Assembly: GCA_964450955.1 (NCBI GenBank)
Contig: CAYVFI010000019.1
Location: forward strand, 61,278-125,277
Direction: 5' to 3'
DNA length: 64,000 bases
DNA from: CAYNWT01 sp964450955
GTDB taxonomy: Bacteria; Planctomycetota; Planctomycetia; Planctomycetales; Planctomycetaceae
A model generated the notes under the pieces. It saw only the letters and a program-made list of their open reading frames with translations, was not told where the DNA came from and made no database searches. This document shows, piece by piece, positions 31,428 to 39,802 of this stretch; position 1 is the first letter of the stretch; each line of letters begins with the position of its first letter. The position numbers and the translations under genes are program-made.

Positions 31428-32543
31428 TTATGTCAGGAACTCTACGAAGCAGTCCTCAAACTGTTTCGGAAGAGTACTCAGGACTTCGCATCCATCCCGA
31501 GTTACCAGAATATCGTCTTCGATGCGGACCCCAAAGCGGCCTGGCAAGTAGATTCCGGGTTCTACGGTAATCACCATGCCGGCTTCAAGAACCTGTTCCG
31601 ACAATGGACTGAACCGAGGTTGCTCGTGGATTTGTAGACCAAATCCGTGGCCCAGACCATGCCCGAAGTACTTTCCGTAACCTGCCTTATCAATAATGTT
31701 ACGGGAGATCGCATCGATGTCCTGGCAATTCGCTCCAGGACGGATCGCTTTGATCGCAGCAAGCTGTGCTTTCAACACAACCCTATACACAGCTTCGACT
31801 TTCGGCGAAATCGTACCGGTGAATAATACCCTGGTCAAGTCGCTGCGATAGCCGCCAGGAGTCTCTGCCCCCCAGTCCACAAGCAGTACGCCGCTTTCGT
31901 CAATCAGGGCGGTTCCGGGCACAGCGTGAGGCAATGCCGCGTTCGGCCCGACTGCGACAATCGGATCGAACCCAGCCCGCGTCGCGCCGAAGCTACGCAT
32001 GGCGTGTTCAAGATTATGAGCGATCTCAAGTTCGCTCATTCCGGGCTTCAAACCGGCCCGTAGTGTCGCCATTCCGCGTTCAGCAATCTGAACCGCCAAC
32101 CGAATGTCTTTGATCTCATCCCGGTCCTTCACGGCCCGAAGTGTTTCCGTAATTCCAGTCGTGGGAACCAGTTCGGTCGAACCGGAGGCTTCCTCAATTC
32201 CCTGATACGACGCGTGTGTGACCGAATCGCTTTCGAATGCGAGATTCTTAACCTTCGCCTTCTTCAGAACCTTTTCCACGGTCTTCAGCATCGTGCTGCC
32301 CGCGTCCCGAATTTCGACCGACAACTTCTGCCCGGACGTCTCATTCGCAATCTGCGTCGTATACCGAGTATCACTCAGTAGAATCGCATTGCTCTTCGAC
32401 AGCAGCATCCATGTGGAATCACCGGTAAACCCAGTCAGCCACGAAACGTTTTTTTCATTGGTGACCAGAATCGCATCCGCACCCTCTTTCCGAATTGCGC
32501 GCAGAAGTTTGCTGCGGCGAGATGCATGACGGTTTGTGGCCAC
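31428..32543 (-). CDS. Xaa-Pro aminopeptidase/dipeptidase (M24 family)
   Basis: The 371-aa protein starts at GTG 32543. Residues about 1-135 form the creatinase N-domain (DAILVTNEKNVSWLTGF). Residues 140-371 form the pita-bread catalytic domain, with the dinuclear metal ligands in VLLVDWGAETPGGYRSDLTR, HGLGHGFGLQIHEQP, TVEPGIYLP and GVRIEDDILV. It removes N-terminal residues next to proline, or Xaa-Pro dipeptides, in the cytoplasm. Genes of this type often precede accBC (or efp), as here, with 77 bp to accB. Confidence 0.93.
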   Translation of the reverse strand: MATNRHASRRSKLLRAIRKEGADAILVTNEKNVSWLTGFTGDSTWMLLSKSNAILLSDTRYTTQIANETSGQKLSVEIRDAGSTMLKTVEKVLKKAKVKNLAFESDSVTHASYQGIEEASGSTELVPTTGITETLRAVKDRDEIKDIRLAVQIAERGMATLRAGLKPGMSELEIAHNLEHAMRSFGATRAGFDPIVAVGPNAALPHAVPGTALIDESGVLLVDWGAETPGGYRSDLTRVLFTGTISPKVEAVYRVVLKAQLAAIKAIRPGANCQDIDAISRNIIDKAGYGKYFGHGLGHGFGLQIHEQPRFSPLSEQVLEAGMVITVEPGIYLPGRFGVRIEDDILVTRDGCEVLSTLPKQFEDCFVEFLT

Positions 32544-32661
32544 GATTGGTATCCTTCATTGACTGCGGCGAACGAGAATCAGCCACTGTTAACCAGGGTA
32601 TGATAGGTGCGTCAGCGAGTCTTCGAAACAGAATGTCGCCCGAAAACTGCCATCACTCACT

Positions 32662-33429
32662 ATGACCACGTCACAACAGGAATCTCTTCTCCGTCTTCTC
32701 ACCCGCGTGCAGCAGGGAGAAGTGGATATTACAGCTGCAGCGAATTTGATCGCCAGTGACGCAAAGTCAGTGCAGACCACAGACGCCTGCGTGGACGTCG
32801 ATCGAGCCAACCGGTGCGGCTTTCCGGAAGTCGTCTACGGCGAAGGCAAGACGGCCGAATCGATTGAGGCCATTTTCAGAGCACTCATCCAGAGCCAACA
32901 AGCCTGCCTCGCAACAAGAGTCTCACCAGGACAAGCCAACCACCTAACAGCCGCGTTCCCCGCCGCAAAACACAATGCAGTCGCTCGCACCATCCGACTG
33001 CAAACAACCGACACCCCAAAGAATTGCGGAACCGTGTTCGTGTTGGCCGCCGGAACCACAGACCGCCCCGTCGCCGAAGAAGCCCTCGAAACGCTCCTCT
33101 GGATGGGTGTCCCCGCGGAACTCATCGTCGACATCGGAGTCGCCGGCCCCCATCGACTGCAACAACAAGTCGATCGCCTACAGTCCGCAGCCGCCATCGT
33201 CGTCACCGCCGGCATGGAAGGCGCATTGCCGTCCGTCGTCGGCGGTCATGTGGCGTGCCCCGTGATTGGCGTTCCGACCAGCGTCGGCTACGGAGCCAAC
33301 TTCGGCGGCCTGAGCGCTTTGCTATCCATGTTAAACAGCTGCGCGGCGAACGTGATTACGGTCAACATCGACGCCGGCTTCAAAGGCGGCTACGTCGCCG
33401 GACTCATCGCGACGCAGGCTTCATACTGA
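32662..33429 (+). CDS. larB: LarB, pyridinium-3,5-biscarboxylic acid mononucleotide synthase
   Basis: The 255-aa protein has an N-terminal helical segment and a C-terminal AIR-carboxylase-like (PurE-like) domain. LarB carboxylates and hydrolyses nicotinic acid adenine dinucleotide in the first step of nickel-pincer cofactor synthesis. Diagnostic segments are VYGEGKTAESIEAIF, VLAAGTTDRPVAEEA, DIGVAGPHRL, VVTAGMEGALPSVVGG and GVPTSVGYGANFGGLSALLSML. No larC, larE or lactate racemase gene lies in the window, so the rest of the pathway must be elsewhere if it exists. It diverges from the pepP operon with about 118 bp between starts. Confidence 0.92.
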   Translation: MTTSQQESLLRLLTRVQQGEVDITAAANLIASDAKSVQTTDACVDVDRANRCGFPEVVYGEGKTAESIEAIFRALIQSQQACLATRVSPGQANHLTAAFPAAKHNAVARTIRLQTTDTPKNCGTVFVLAAGTTDRPVAEEALETLLWMGVPAELIVDIGVAGPHRLQQQVDRLQSAAAIVVTAGMEGALPSVVGGHVACPVIGVPTSVGYGANFGGLSALLSMLNSCAANVITVNIDAGFKGGYVAGLIATQASY

Positions 33430-33553
33430 AGATGACTCGCTTGCAGTTTTCCCGCCGATTTGAGATGAGAGACAGTTCAAGTACCCAAAACTAATCCGTT
33501 CGTCTCGACTCTCAACGGAAGCGACTTAGGCGAACCATGGAGCACCCCGAATA

Positions 33554-33988
33554 ATGCTGCGTACAGCCCTTCCCGTTCTCTGCATCGTCGCACTGTGCGT
33601 CGGATGCGGAATCGAAACGACGACAGAAATGACGGCGACGCCCGCCAACACAGCGGAGCCAACCTCAACCACCACAGACGTAACCACAGACACGGTCGCC
33701 GAAACGACCGATGCAGGAGACAAGAAGATGGATGAACCCATCGTCATCGACGTCCGCTCACAGGAAGAATGGGACGAAGGGCACATCGAGGGTGCGATTC
33801 ACATTCCGCACGACGTCATCGGCGAAAAGATCGCCGAGCACGTGACCGACAAGAACGCCACAATTAAGTTCTATTGAAAAGCCGGAGGTCGAGCCGGTCG
33901 GGCTCTCAAGACACTCGAAGGCATGGGCTACACAGACCTGGAAAACCTGGGCGGAATCGCAGACGCTAAGGAAGCACTCAAGAAGTAG
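33554..33988 (+). CDS. Secreted rhodanese-domain protein, probable selenoprotein (in-frame TGA at the catalytic position)
   Basis: ATG 33554 opens a signal peptide/lipoprotein leader (hydrophobic to VGCG, about residue 19). A Thr-rich linker runs to about residue 56, and a rhodanese domain follows, with VIDVRSQEEWDEGHIEGA and IHIPHDVI. The active-site loop should read Y-Cys-x-x-Gly-Gly-Arg. Here codon 108 is TGA (33875-33877), directly followed in the same frame by KAGGRAGRALKTLEGMGY and then LENLGGIADAKEALKK, ending at TAG 33986-33988. The domain is intact on both sides, with only the catalytic Cys codon changed, and a SECIS-like hairpin follows. The expected product is 144 residues with selenocysteine at 108. 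If the TGA stops translation, an inactive 107-aa protein results. A recent nonsense mutation is the alternative. Confidence 0.82.
33875..33905 (+). promoter_or_regulatory. Candidate bacterial SECIS element after TGA
   Basis: The TGA codon at 33875-33877 is followed by 17-18 nt and then a hairpin: stem GAGCC (33891-33895) with GGCTC (33901-33905) and apical loop GGTCG (33896-33900). The distance from the end of TGA to the GGU of the loop is 18 nt, which is the spacing I recall for E. coli fdhF, whose loop also begins GGUC. In bacteria the SelB-binding element lies inside the coding region, as here. No SelB protein or structure data are available from the window. Confidence 0.65.
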
Positions 33989-34004
33989 TCACAAGAACAG
34001 AAAT

Positions 34005-34046
34005 CGCTGGCCGGCCGGTCCCACGACTGGCCAGCGGCTTCGATTT
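34005..34046 (+). terminator. Terminator-like hairpin after the rhodanese distal stop
   Basis: CGCTGGCC (34005-34012) pairs with GGCCAGCG (34029-34036), an 8-bp perfect stem with a 16-nt loop. A short T-rich stretch (CGATTTTC) follows. It begins 16 bp after the TAG at 33988, where a terminator would be expected if the gene extends to that stop codon. Confidence 0.55.
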
Positions 34047-34250
34047 TCAAACACACGCGGTCGCAATACTGCGTCTGAACTGGCGCCGGACATGTGTCCG
34101 CCAGGCGACAACCATCCGGCCACGGATCGGCCGGATCCACCGTCCGCTGTTCGTGGTTGTGAACGGCGTGAGAATTTCCACACGGCCTGCCTGACCTGTC
34201 CGCGCGTTTGCCGCAGACCTACGATCTGCGAACCTCATTCGGAGTCATCC

Positions 34251-35660
34251 ATGCGTTTGTTATTTCTATGCTACTTGCTCGCCTCGCCCGTCTCCGCATT
34301 CGCGCAGGGTTCTCAGCCGGGAACCGACTGGCCGTGGTTCCTCGGCCCAGACCACACCGGCGTCTCATCCGAAACCAACCTGCTAACTGAATGGCCCGAC
34401 GAGGGACCGCCTTTGCTGTGGAGCAAAAAAGTCGGCACCGGATACAGCGCGCCGTCTGTTCGGGGCGACCGGTTGGTTCTCCATCATCGGAAAGCAAATC
34501 GAGAACTAACGGAGTGTTTCGACACCGCGACCGGCGATCGAAAATGGGGTTACGCCACACCATCCGACTTCAAAGACCCGTACGGGTACAACAACGGCCC
34601 GCGGTGTACTCCGGTTCTTTCACAGGATCACTGCTACACACTGGGAGCCGGCGGACATCTGGCCTGCGTGAAATTGGACACGGGCAAGAAAGTCTGGAGC
34701 AAGGACCTCCAGGACGAATACAAAATCCCCCGCGCGTTCTTTGGCGTCGGGTGTACGCCGATTCTGGAAGGTAACAAGCTCATCGTATTAGTCGGCGGCC
34801 AGGACAATTCCGGCGTCGTCGCGTTCAACGCAAAGACCGGCGATCAACTTTGGAAGGCCGTCGGCAGGAAAACGTGGGAGGGAGTTCAGACGCCAAAACG
34901 CGGCCCATACAAGTGGTCCGGAACCGAACAGGTTGTCAGCTACTCTTCACCCGTCGCGGCAACCATCAACGGCAAACGCCACATCCTCTGCCTCACGCGC
35001 CACGGGTTGGTTTCGCTGGATCCGGAGACCGGCACCGAGAATTTCAAGTACTGGTTTCGAGCCGCCGTGCACGAATCAGTCAACGCAGCGCGGCCGGTTG
35101 TGATCGGCGATCAAATTCTGCTGTCCGCCGCTTACCGAATGGGTTCGGTTCTGCTTCGAGTGAACTCAACCGGCAATGGCGTGTTCGAAGTTTGGAAGAA
35201 CAACGAAAACCTACTGGCCCATTGGTCGACGCCAATCGTCGTCGATGGCCACATATATGGCTTCAGTGGCCGAAACGAAAACGAAGGCCAACTCCGCTGC
35301 ATCGATTTGAAAACCGGAACCGTAAAATGGTCTTCAACCGGTGACGAACCAGAGACCATGGGCAAGGTGGTCATCGACACTGAAAGCAGGAAGTACATAA
35401 ACCAGAAAACCGGCAAGACAGTGCCCCGCCCGTACTTCGGCCGCGGCTCCAAAATCCGCATCGGTGACAAGTTCATCATCCTCGGCGAACGCGGCTTACT
35501 GGCGACGGCAAGAATCAACCCGGAAAAATACGAAGAGATCTCGCGAACTGAGTTCAAACAAATCCACTACCCATCATGGACAGCCCCCGTCTTGTCACGC
35601 GGCCGACTGTTCCTCCGCTGCGAAGACGCTTTGATTTGTCTGGACCTGGCTAAGAAGTAG
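34251..35660 (+). CDS. Secreted PQQ-like beta-propeller protein
   Basis: From ATG 34251 (GGAG six bases upstream) the protein has about 469 aa with a signal peptide ending near SAFAQ. A frame extending up to 34092 adds 53 unlikely residues. Repeated blade motifs of the PQQ/quinoprotein type are visible: CFDTATGDRKWGY, VKLDTGKKVWSKDL, FNAKTGDQLWKAV, LDPETGTENFKYW, CIDLKTGTVKWSS and the opening PWFLGPDHTGVSSE. No PQQ-ligating Cys pair or dehydrogenase metal site was noticed. It probably acts in the periplasm as a structural or binding propeller; such proteins are abundant in planctomycetes. Confidence 0.88.
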   Translation: MRLLFLCYLLASPVSAFAQGSQPGTDWPWFLGPDHTGVSSETNLLTEWPDEGPPLLWSKKVGTGYSAPSVRGDRLVLHHRKANRELTECFDTATGDRKWGYATPSDFKDPYGYNNGPRCTPVLSQDHCYTLGAGGHLACVKLDTGKKVWSKDLQDEYKIPRAFFGVGCTPILEGNKLIVLVGGQDNSGVVAFNAKTGDQLWKAVGRKTWEGVQTPKRGPYKWSGTEQVVSYSSPVAATINGKRHILCLTRHGLVSLDPETGTENFKYWFRAAVHESVNAARPVVIGDQILLSAAYRMGSVLLRVNSTGNGVFEVWKNNENLLAHWSTPIVVDGHIYGFSGRNENEGQLRCIDLKTGTVKWSSTGDEPETMGKVVIDTESRKYINQKTGKTVPRPYFGRGSKIRIGDKFIILGERGLLATARINPEKYEEISRTEFKQIHYPSWTAPVLSRGRLFLRCEDALICLDLAKK

Positions 35661-35674
35661 TCGTGCTGACTTCG

Positions 35675-37069
35675 CTACGCCGCTGGTTGCCCATCACCAT
35701 CCGCGACGCGTTCGTTCTGCTTGCGGAGATACGCCGGGCCGCCAACTGACTGTGCGGAATCGGTTTGCAGTGACTCAGCTTGCAGACTCTGAGGTAGTTC
35801 GCCGGGTGTGTCCTGACGTCGCTGGATGTCCGCGCCGAGTGCGTTGAGTTTATTGTCGAGCCGCTCGTAGCCGCGGTCCAGATGATAGATGCGGCGAATG
35901 ACTGATTCGCCGGTTGCGGATAGTGCGGCAAGAACCAGCGCGGCGCTGGCTCGCAGGTCGGACGCCATCACTGCGGCGCCGCTAAGCTGTGGGACTCCAC
36001 TAATAACGGCCGTCGCGCCCTCGCGCCGGATTTCTGCTCCCATGCGAATGAGCTCGGCGGAGTGCATGAAGCGATCCGGGAACACTCTGTCAGTGACGAC
36101 ACTTATCCCGCCGGCTGTGGACAGAAGGGCCATAAACTGAGCCTGCACGTCGGTCGGGATTCCTGGGTGGGGCAGGGCGGTACATTCTACGGGAGTCAGC
36201 GTGTTCGCCGCGCTCACGGTGACAGCGTTCGCTTCGACTTTTAATTGCACGCCGGATTCGGTCAGCTTTTCCAGGACGGCAGTCATTTGGTTCGGATCGA
36301 GATTCTCGACACGAACGTGACCGCCGGTTATCGCTCCCGCAATCAAAAGTGTGGCCGCTTCAATACGGTCCGGGATAACCTGGTAGTTGGTTCCCGAAAG
36401 TGAATCTACACCTTCGATTTCGATGAGCGGTGTTCCCAGCCCACGAATGCGAGCGCCGGTCGCGTTTAGGTAGTTGCCAAGATCAACAACTTCCGGTTCA
36501 CACGCGGCCGCTTCGATGTACGTGGTTCCTTCCGCCAACGTCGCCGCTGTCATGACGTTGCAGGTCCCCGTGACCGTCGGTCCCAACGCGCCACCGAGAT
36601 AAATTCGAGCGCCTTGCAGTCGGTCGGCTTTGGCGATCACGTAACCGCGTTCGACTCTGATCTCAGCTCCCAATGCCCTGAGGCCTTTGAGGTGTAAGTC
36701 AACCGGTCGAGCGCCGATGTTGCAGCCGCCGGGCATGGAAACGCATGCAAAGCCGCGGCGAGCCAGCATTGGGCCGAGCACACAAAAGCTGGCTCGCATC
36801 TTTCGAACCAGTTCGTAGTCGGCAACAGAGTTGCTGACGTCTTGTGGCTTAATCGTCAATTGCCCGGCGTCATAGCTGACATCTGCACCAAGCGTTCGAA
36901 GCAAGTTGGAAAGCGTACGAACATCGACCAGATCGGGCACGTTTTGCAGCGTCGTTGGGCCATCAACAGCAAGAGCGGCGGCCATAATCGGCAGCGCGGC
37001 ATTCTTGGAACCCGACGCGCGAACTGTGCCCTGGAGTTTCCTTCCTCCCCGGATAACGAATAGCTCCAT
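35675..37069 (-). CDS. murA: UDP-N-acetylglucosamine 1-carboxyvinyltransferase
   Basis: The 464-aa enzyme transfers enolpyruvate from PEP to UDP-GlcNAc, the first committed step of peptidoglycan synthesis. It begins FVIRGGRKLQGTVRASGSKN with the conserved Lys-Asn. The catalytic loop is PGGCNIGARPVDLHLKGL, with Cys as in fosfomycin-sensitive enzymes. FPDRFMHSAELIRMGA and the ATGES(V)-IRRIYHLDRGYE C-terminal motif are present. A tail of about 45 residues (RRQDTPGELPQSLQ onwards) exceeds the usual length. Finding murA in a planctomycete agrees with evidence that the phylum makes peptidoglycan. It follows prmC on the same strand after 48 bp. Confidence 0.97.
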   Translation of the reverse strand: MELFVIRGGRKLQGTVRASGSKNAALPIMAAALAVDGPTTLQNVPDLVDVRTLSNLLRTLGADVSYDAGQLTIKPQDVSNSVADYELVRKMRASFCVLGPMLARRGFACVSMPGGCNIGARPVDLHLKGLRALGAEIRVERGYVIAKADRLQGARIYLGGALGPTVTGTCNVMTAATLAEGTTYIEAAACEPEVVDLGNYLNATGARIRGLGTPLIEIEGVDSLSGTNYQVIPDRIEAATLLIAGAITGGHVRVENLDPNQMTAVLEKLTESGVQLKVEANAVTVSAANTLTPVECTALPHPGIPTDVQAQFMALLSTAGGISVVTDRVFPDRFMHSAELIRMGAEIRREGATAVISGVPQLSGAAVMASDLRASAALVLAALSATGESVIRRIYHLDRGYERLDNKLNALGADIQRRQDTPGELPQSLQAESLQTDSAQSVGGPAYLRKQNERVADGDGQPAA

Positions 37070-37117
37070 GCCGTTCTTTCCGCGTCGATTGGTTGAGAAC
37101 CCGCCTGGTTCCTGCGG

Positions 37118-38008
37118 TTACTTCGTGCCGAATACGACCCGCTGAATTCCGCTGAGATCCTTTTCGATGCCCACGTCTCGATACCCGCTGGATCGCAAAA
37201 GCTCTGCGACCGTCTCTGCCTGTTTTCCGTCGATCTCCAGCAGCAAGTGGCCCCCGTCGGTCAAGTGACCAGCCGCATCCGCGACGATGCGACGGACAAT
37301 GTCCAGGCCATCGACGCCGGAAACCAGAGCGCCCGTTGGTTCGTGATCCCGAACATCCGCATCCAGTCCCGCGAGTTCGTCTTCGCGAATGTAGGGTGGG
37401 TTGCTGACGATCACATCGAACCGCTGGCCTTCAACAGCAGAGAACACATCGCTTTCCAGGAAACGAACGCGTTCGTTCATGCTGTGTTTGTCTGCATTGG
37501 CAGTTGCGACAGCCAGTGCGTCGGCCGAAATATCCAGCGCCGTAATGTTTGCGGTCGGGCACTGCACAGCCAGGACAACGGCAATGCACCCGGAACCGGT
37601 TCCGATATCCAGAACGGACGGGTTCGTCCGCCCCTTCAGTTTATCCAAAGCCGCTCGAACCAGCGTCTCCGTGTCCGGCCTTGGTATCAGTACTGCCGAA
37701 TTTACTGCGAAGTCCAGACTGAAGAATTCCCGGAAGCCAACCAGATAAGCAACCGGTTCTGCCTGAGCTCGCCGCTGAATGAGTTCTCGCATGACACCGC
37801 GTTGAGCGGGTGTGAGTGGCTGTTCGTAATTCGTGTAAAGCTGGATGCGTTGCCAGCCGCACGAATGGGCCAACAGAATCTCAGCGTCAAGCCGCGGGCT
37901 GTCGCTGCCGTTTTCTTTGAGATACTCAATCGACCAGTCCAGGACACGTTTGACTGTCCAGACATCACTGGTCGGTGGTTGGGGGGCGGCGTTCACAATT
38001 TGTTCCAT
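37118..38008 (-). CDS. prmC: Release-factor glutamine methyltransferase
   Basis: The 296-aa SAM-dependent methylase modifies the Gln of the GGQ motif in release factors. The N-terminal helical domain recognises the factor. The methylase domain shows VLDIGTGSGCIAVVLA (motif I) and the diagnostic VSNPPYIREDEL that binds the target glutamine. The C-terminus ends with RVVFGTK, as usual. It starts 15 bp after the end of prfA, its substrate gene, a conserved pairing. No unusual features. Confidence 0.96.
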   Translation of the reverse strand: MEQIVNAAPQPPTSDVWTVKRVLDWSIEYLKENGSDSPRLDAEILLAHSCGWQRIQLYTNYEQPLTPAQRGVMRELIQRRAQAEPVAYLVGFREFFSLDFAVNSAVLIPRPDTETLVRAALDKLKGRTNPSVLDIGTGSGCIAVVLAVQCPTANITALDISADALAVATANADKHSMNERVRFLESDVFSAVEGQRFDVIVSNPPYIREDELAGLDADVRDHEPTGALVSGVDGLDIVRRIVADAAGHLTDGGHLLLEIDGKQAETVAELLRSSGYRDVGIEKDLSGIQRVVFGTK

Positions 38009-38023
38009 GCCAGACGCAAACAG

Positions 38024-39148
38024 TCAGTCGTTTGCATCTTCCTTCTTGTCGTCAGACTTCTTGTCCTTCTTCTCTTTGCTTTTTGGGTCCAGACCCAGAC
38101 GTTCCATCCGGTCGAACTCAATCATCGCGTCGATGAGCTCGTCCATGTCGCCCTGAATTACCTTGTCCAGCTTGTGCAGCGTGTAACCAATGCGGTGGTC
38201 GGTAATTCGGTTTTGCGGGAAGTTGTAAGTTCGAATGCGCTGACTGCGGTCACCCGAACCAACTAGCGTTTTTCGTGTCTCTGAACGTTCGTCGTTAATC
38301 GCCTGCTGTCGCGCTTCGAGAACTCGAGAACGCAGAACCCGCATCGCTGACGCACGGTTCTTGTGCTGGCTTTTTTCGTCCTGACACTTCACGACAATAC
38401 CCGTCGGCAAGTGAGTCATCCGGACGGCGCTTTCGGTCTTGTTGACCTTCTGGCCGCCGGGACCGCCGGCACGCATGGTGTCGACTTTGATGTCTTCGTC
38501 TTTGATCTCAACTTCGACCGCGGTCGGTTCTGCCATCACCGCCACAGTCGCCGCGCTGGTGTGGACACGTCCCTGCGATTCCGTTTCAGGAACACGCTGA
38601 ACCCGGTGGCCGCCGCTTTCGAACTGCAGTTGGTGGTAGCACGCTTCGCCCGACACGTTGAACACGACTTCTTTGATGCCGCCGAGTTCAGTCGGGTTGT
38701 ACTCAATGGTTTCAACCTTCCAGCCGCGGGTTTCACACAGCCGGATATACATGTCGTACAAATTTCGAGCGAACAAGGCGGCTTCGTCGCCGCCGGCTCC
38801 CGCGCGGATTTCCATGATCAGCGAACCGCGTGTCAGAGCGTCGCCGGATGCGGCGAGTTCCTCCAGTTCCGGTTCCATCGCCGTCCGCTGCTTCTCAAGT
38901 TCGTCCAGTTCAGCCTGCGCGTACTGTTTGGCTTCGGCGTCGGTTTCTTCGTCCAGCATCTCTTTCGCGGCGTCGATTTCTTCGACCAGCTCACGATGCG
39001 CGCGGACCGCTTTCGCAATGCGCTGCAGTCCGCCCATTTCGACCTGGATCTCGACCATCCGAGTGACGTCCTTTTGGACTTCGGGGTCGTAGAGAAGCTG
39101 TTCTAACTCCTCGTAGCGATCAAGCTTTGCTTCCAGACTCGGGAACAT
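38024..39148 (-). CDS. prfA: Peptide chain release factor 1
   Basis: The 374-aa factor ends translation at UAA and UAG. The tripeptide anticodon region reads RVPETESQGRVHTSA (PxT form, hence RF1 and not RF2). The catalytic motif is GGPGGQKVNKTESAVR, whose Gln is methylated by the adjacent PrmC. The C-terminus is extended by a Lys/Asp-rich tail (KEKKDKKSDDKKEDAND). It forms the cluster rpmE-prfA-prmC-murA. Note that RF1 does not read UGA, so this factor would not compete at the selenocysteine-type TGA of the 33554 gene. Confidence 0.97.
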   Translation of the reverse strand: MFPSLEAKLDRYEELEQLLYDPEVQKDVTRMVEIQVEMGGLQRIAKAVRAHRELVEEIDAAKEMLDEETDAEAKQYAQAELDELEKQRTAMEPELEELAASGDALTRGSLIMEIRAGAGGDEAALFARNLYDMYIRLCETRGWKVETIEYNPTELGGIKEVVFNVSGEACYHQLQFESGGHRVQRVPETESQGRVHTSAATVAVMAEPTAVEVEIKDEDIKVDTMRAGGPGGQKVNKTESAVRMTHLPTGIVVKCQDEKSQHKNRASAMRVLRSRVLEARQQAINDERSETRKTLVGSGDRSQRIRTYNFPQNRITDHRIGYTLHKLDKVIQGDMDELIDAMIEFDRMERLGLDPKSKEKKDKKSDDKKEDAND

Positions 39149-39247
39149 ATCCGTCGTTCACCGGCGCTGGGCCGGCCTCACAAGTGTCGTGTGAAAATCC
39201 CAGCCGCTCACCCGATTGAGAGCGGCACCCGACAACCTGTTGGCTGG

Positions 39248-39550
39248 CTAACCTTCGGCGGCAGCGTCTTTTTTCTCTTCCGCTGCAGCGGCGTCGGCTT
39301 TCTTCTTGCCCCAGTTGTACTTCTTCTGGAACTTCTCAACGCGGCCAGCTGAGTCAACAAACTTCATCTTGCCGGTATAGAATGGGTGCGAAGCCGAGCT
39401 AATCTCGACCTTCACCAATGGGTACTCGTTGCCATCTTCCCACTGGATGGTTTCTTTTGAAGTCATCGTGGAACTGATGCAGAACTTCTCGCCTGTTGAT
39501 GTGTCCTGAAACACAACCGGGCCGTAGTTCGGATGGATGCCGTCTTTCAT
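39248..39550 (-). CDS. rpmE: Ribosomal protein L31, type B-like
   Basis: The 100-aa protein begins MKDGIHPNYGPVVFQDTSTG and includes ASHPFYTGK with the KFV...GRVEKFQKKY end, typical of L31. It lacks the CxxC zinc ligands of type A L31 (only one Cys, in EKFCISS), so it is the zinc-free type. The tail beyond the core is Lys/Ala/Glu-rich (AAAAEEKKDAAAEG). It is first in the rpmE-prfA-prmC-murA cluster, with 99 bp before prfA. Confidence 0.93.
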   Translation of the reverse strand: MKDGIHPNYGPVVFQDTSTGEKFCISSTMTSKETIQWEDGNEYPLVKVEISSASHPFYTGKMKFVDSAGRVEKFQKKYNWGKKKADAAAAEEKKDAAAEG

Positions 39551-39802
39551 GATCGCCTCTGCGGACTCTCCGCGCTAATGTCTTGCGAGCGGGCAGTTTA
39601 CGGCTCTTCCTCGGTATGGGCAAGGGGCGGAATGCCCCTCAGGACCGTAGTTTTGCCGATTCTGGACCGATTTCGGGCTGAACGGACGGGTAGACCGGTC
39701 TGCGTAGTTTGTGGGGCGGACCTGAACCGGCCCACCGACAACCTACAGCTGATCGAGAATTTCGTTGCCAGCCAGCGAAAATGCGTCCAGCTGCGAGTCG
39801 CC
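39551..39802. promoter_or_regulatory. Intergenic region upstream of rpmE
   Basis: About 250 bp between the GT2 gene end and rpmE probably contain the promoter of the rpmE-prfA-prmC-murA operon. Short overlapping frames on both strands lack supported starts. No L31 autoregulatory structure was recognised. Confidence 0.3.

Noticed and set aside
33554..33877. A truncated 107-aa rhodanese ending at TGA as the real gene product
   Set aside because: The catalytic loop and last third of the domain continue in frame beyond the TGA without decay, and a SECIS-like hairpin follows. A nonsense mutation is still possible and is listed as the alternative.
37247..38266. 339-codon plus-strand frame
   Set aside because: It runs antisense through prmC and the end of prfA, both of which have complete family motifs.
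38363..39106. 247-codon plus-strand frame
   Set aside because: It is antisense to prfA and has no recognisable motif.
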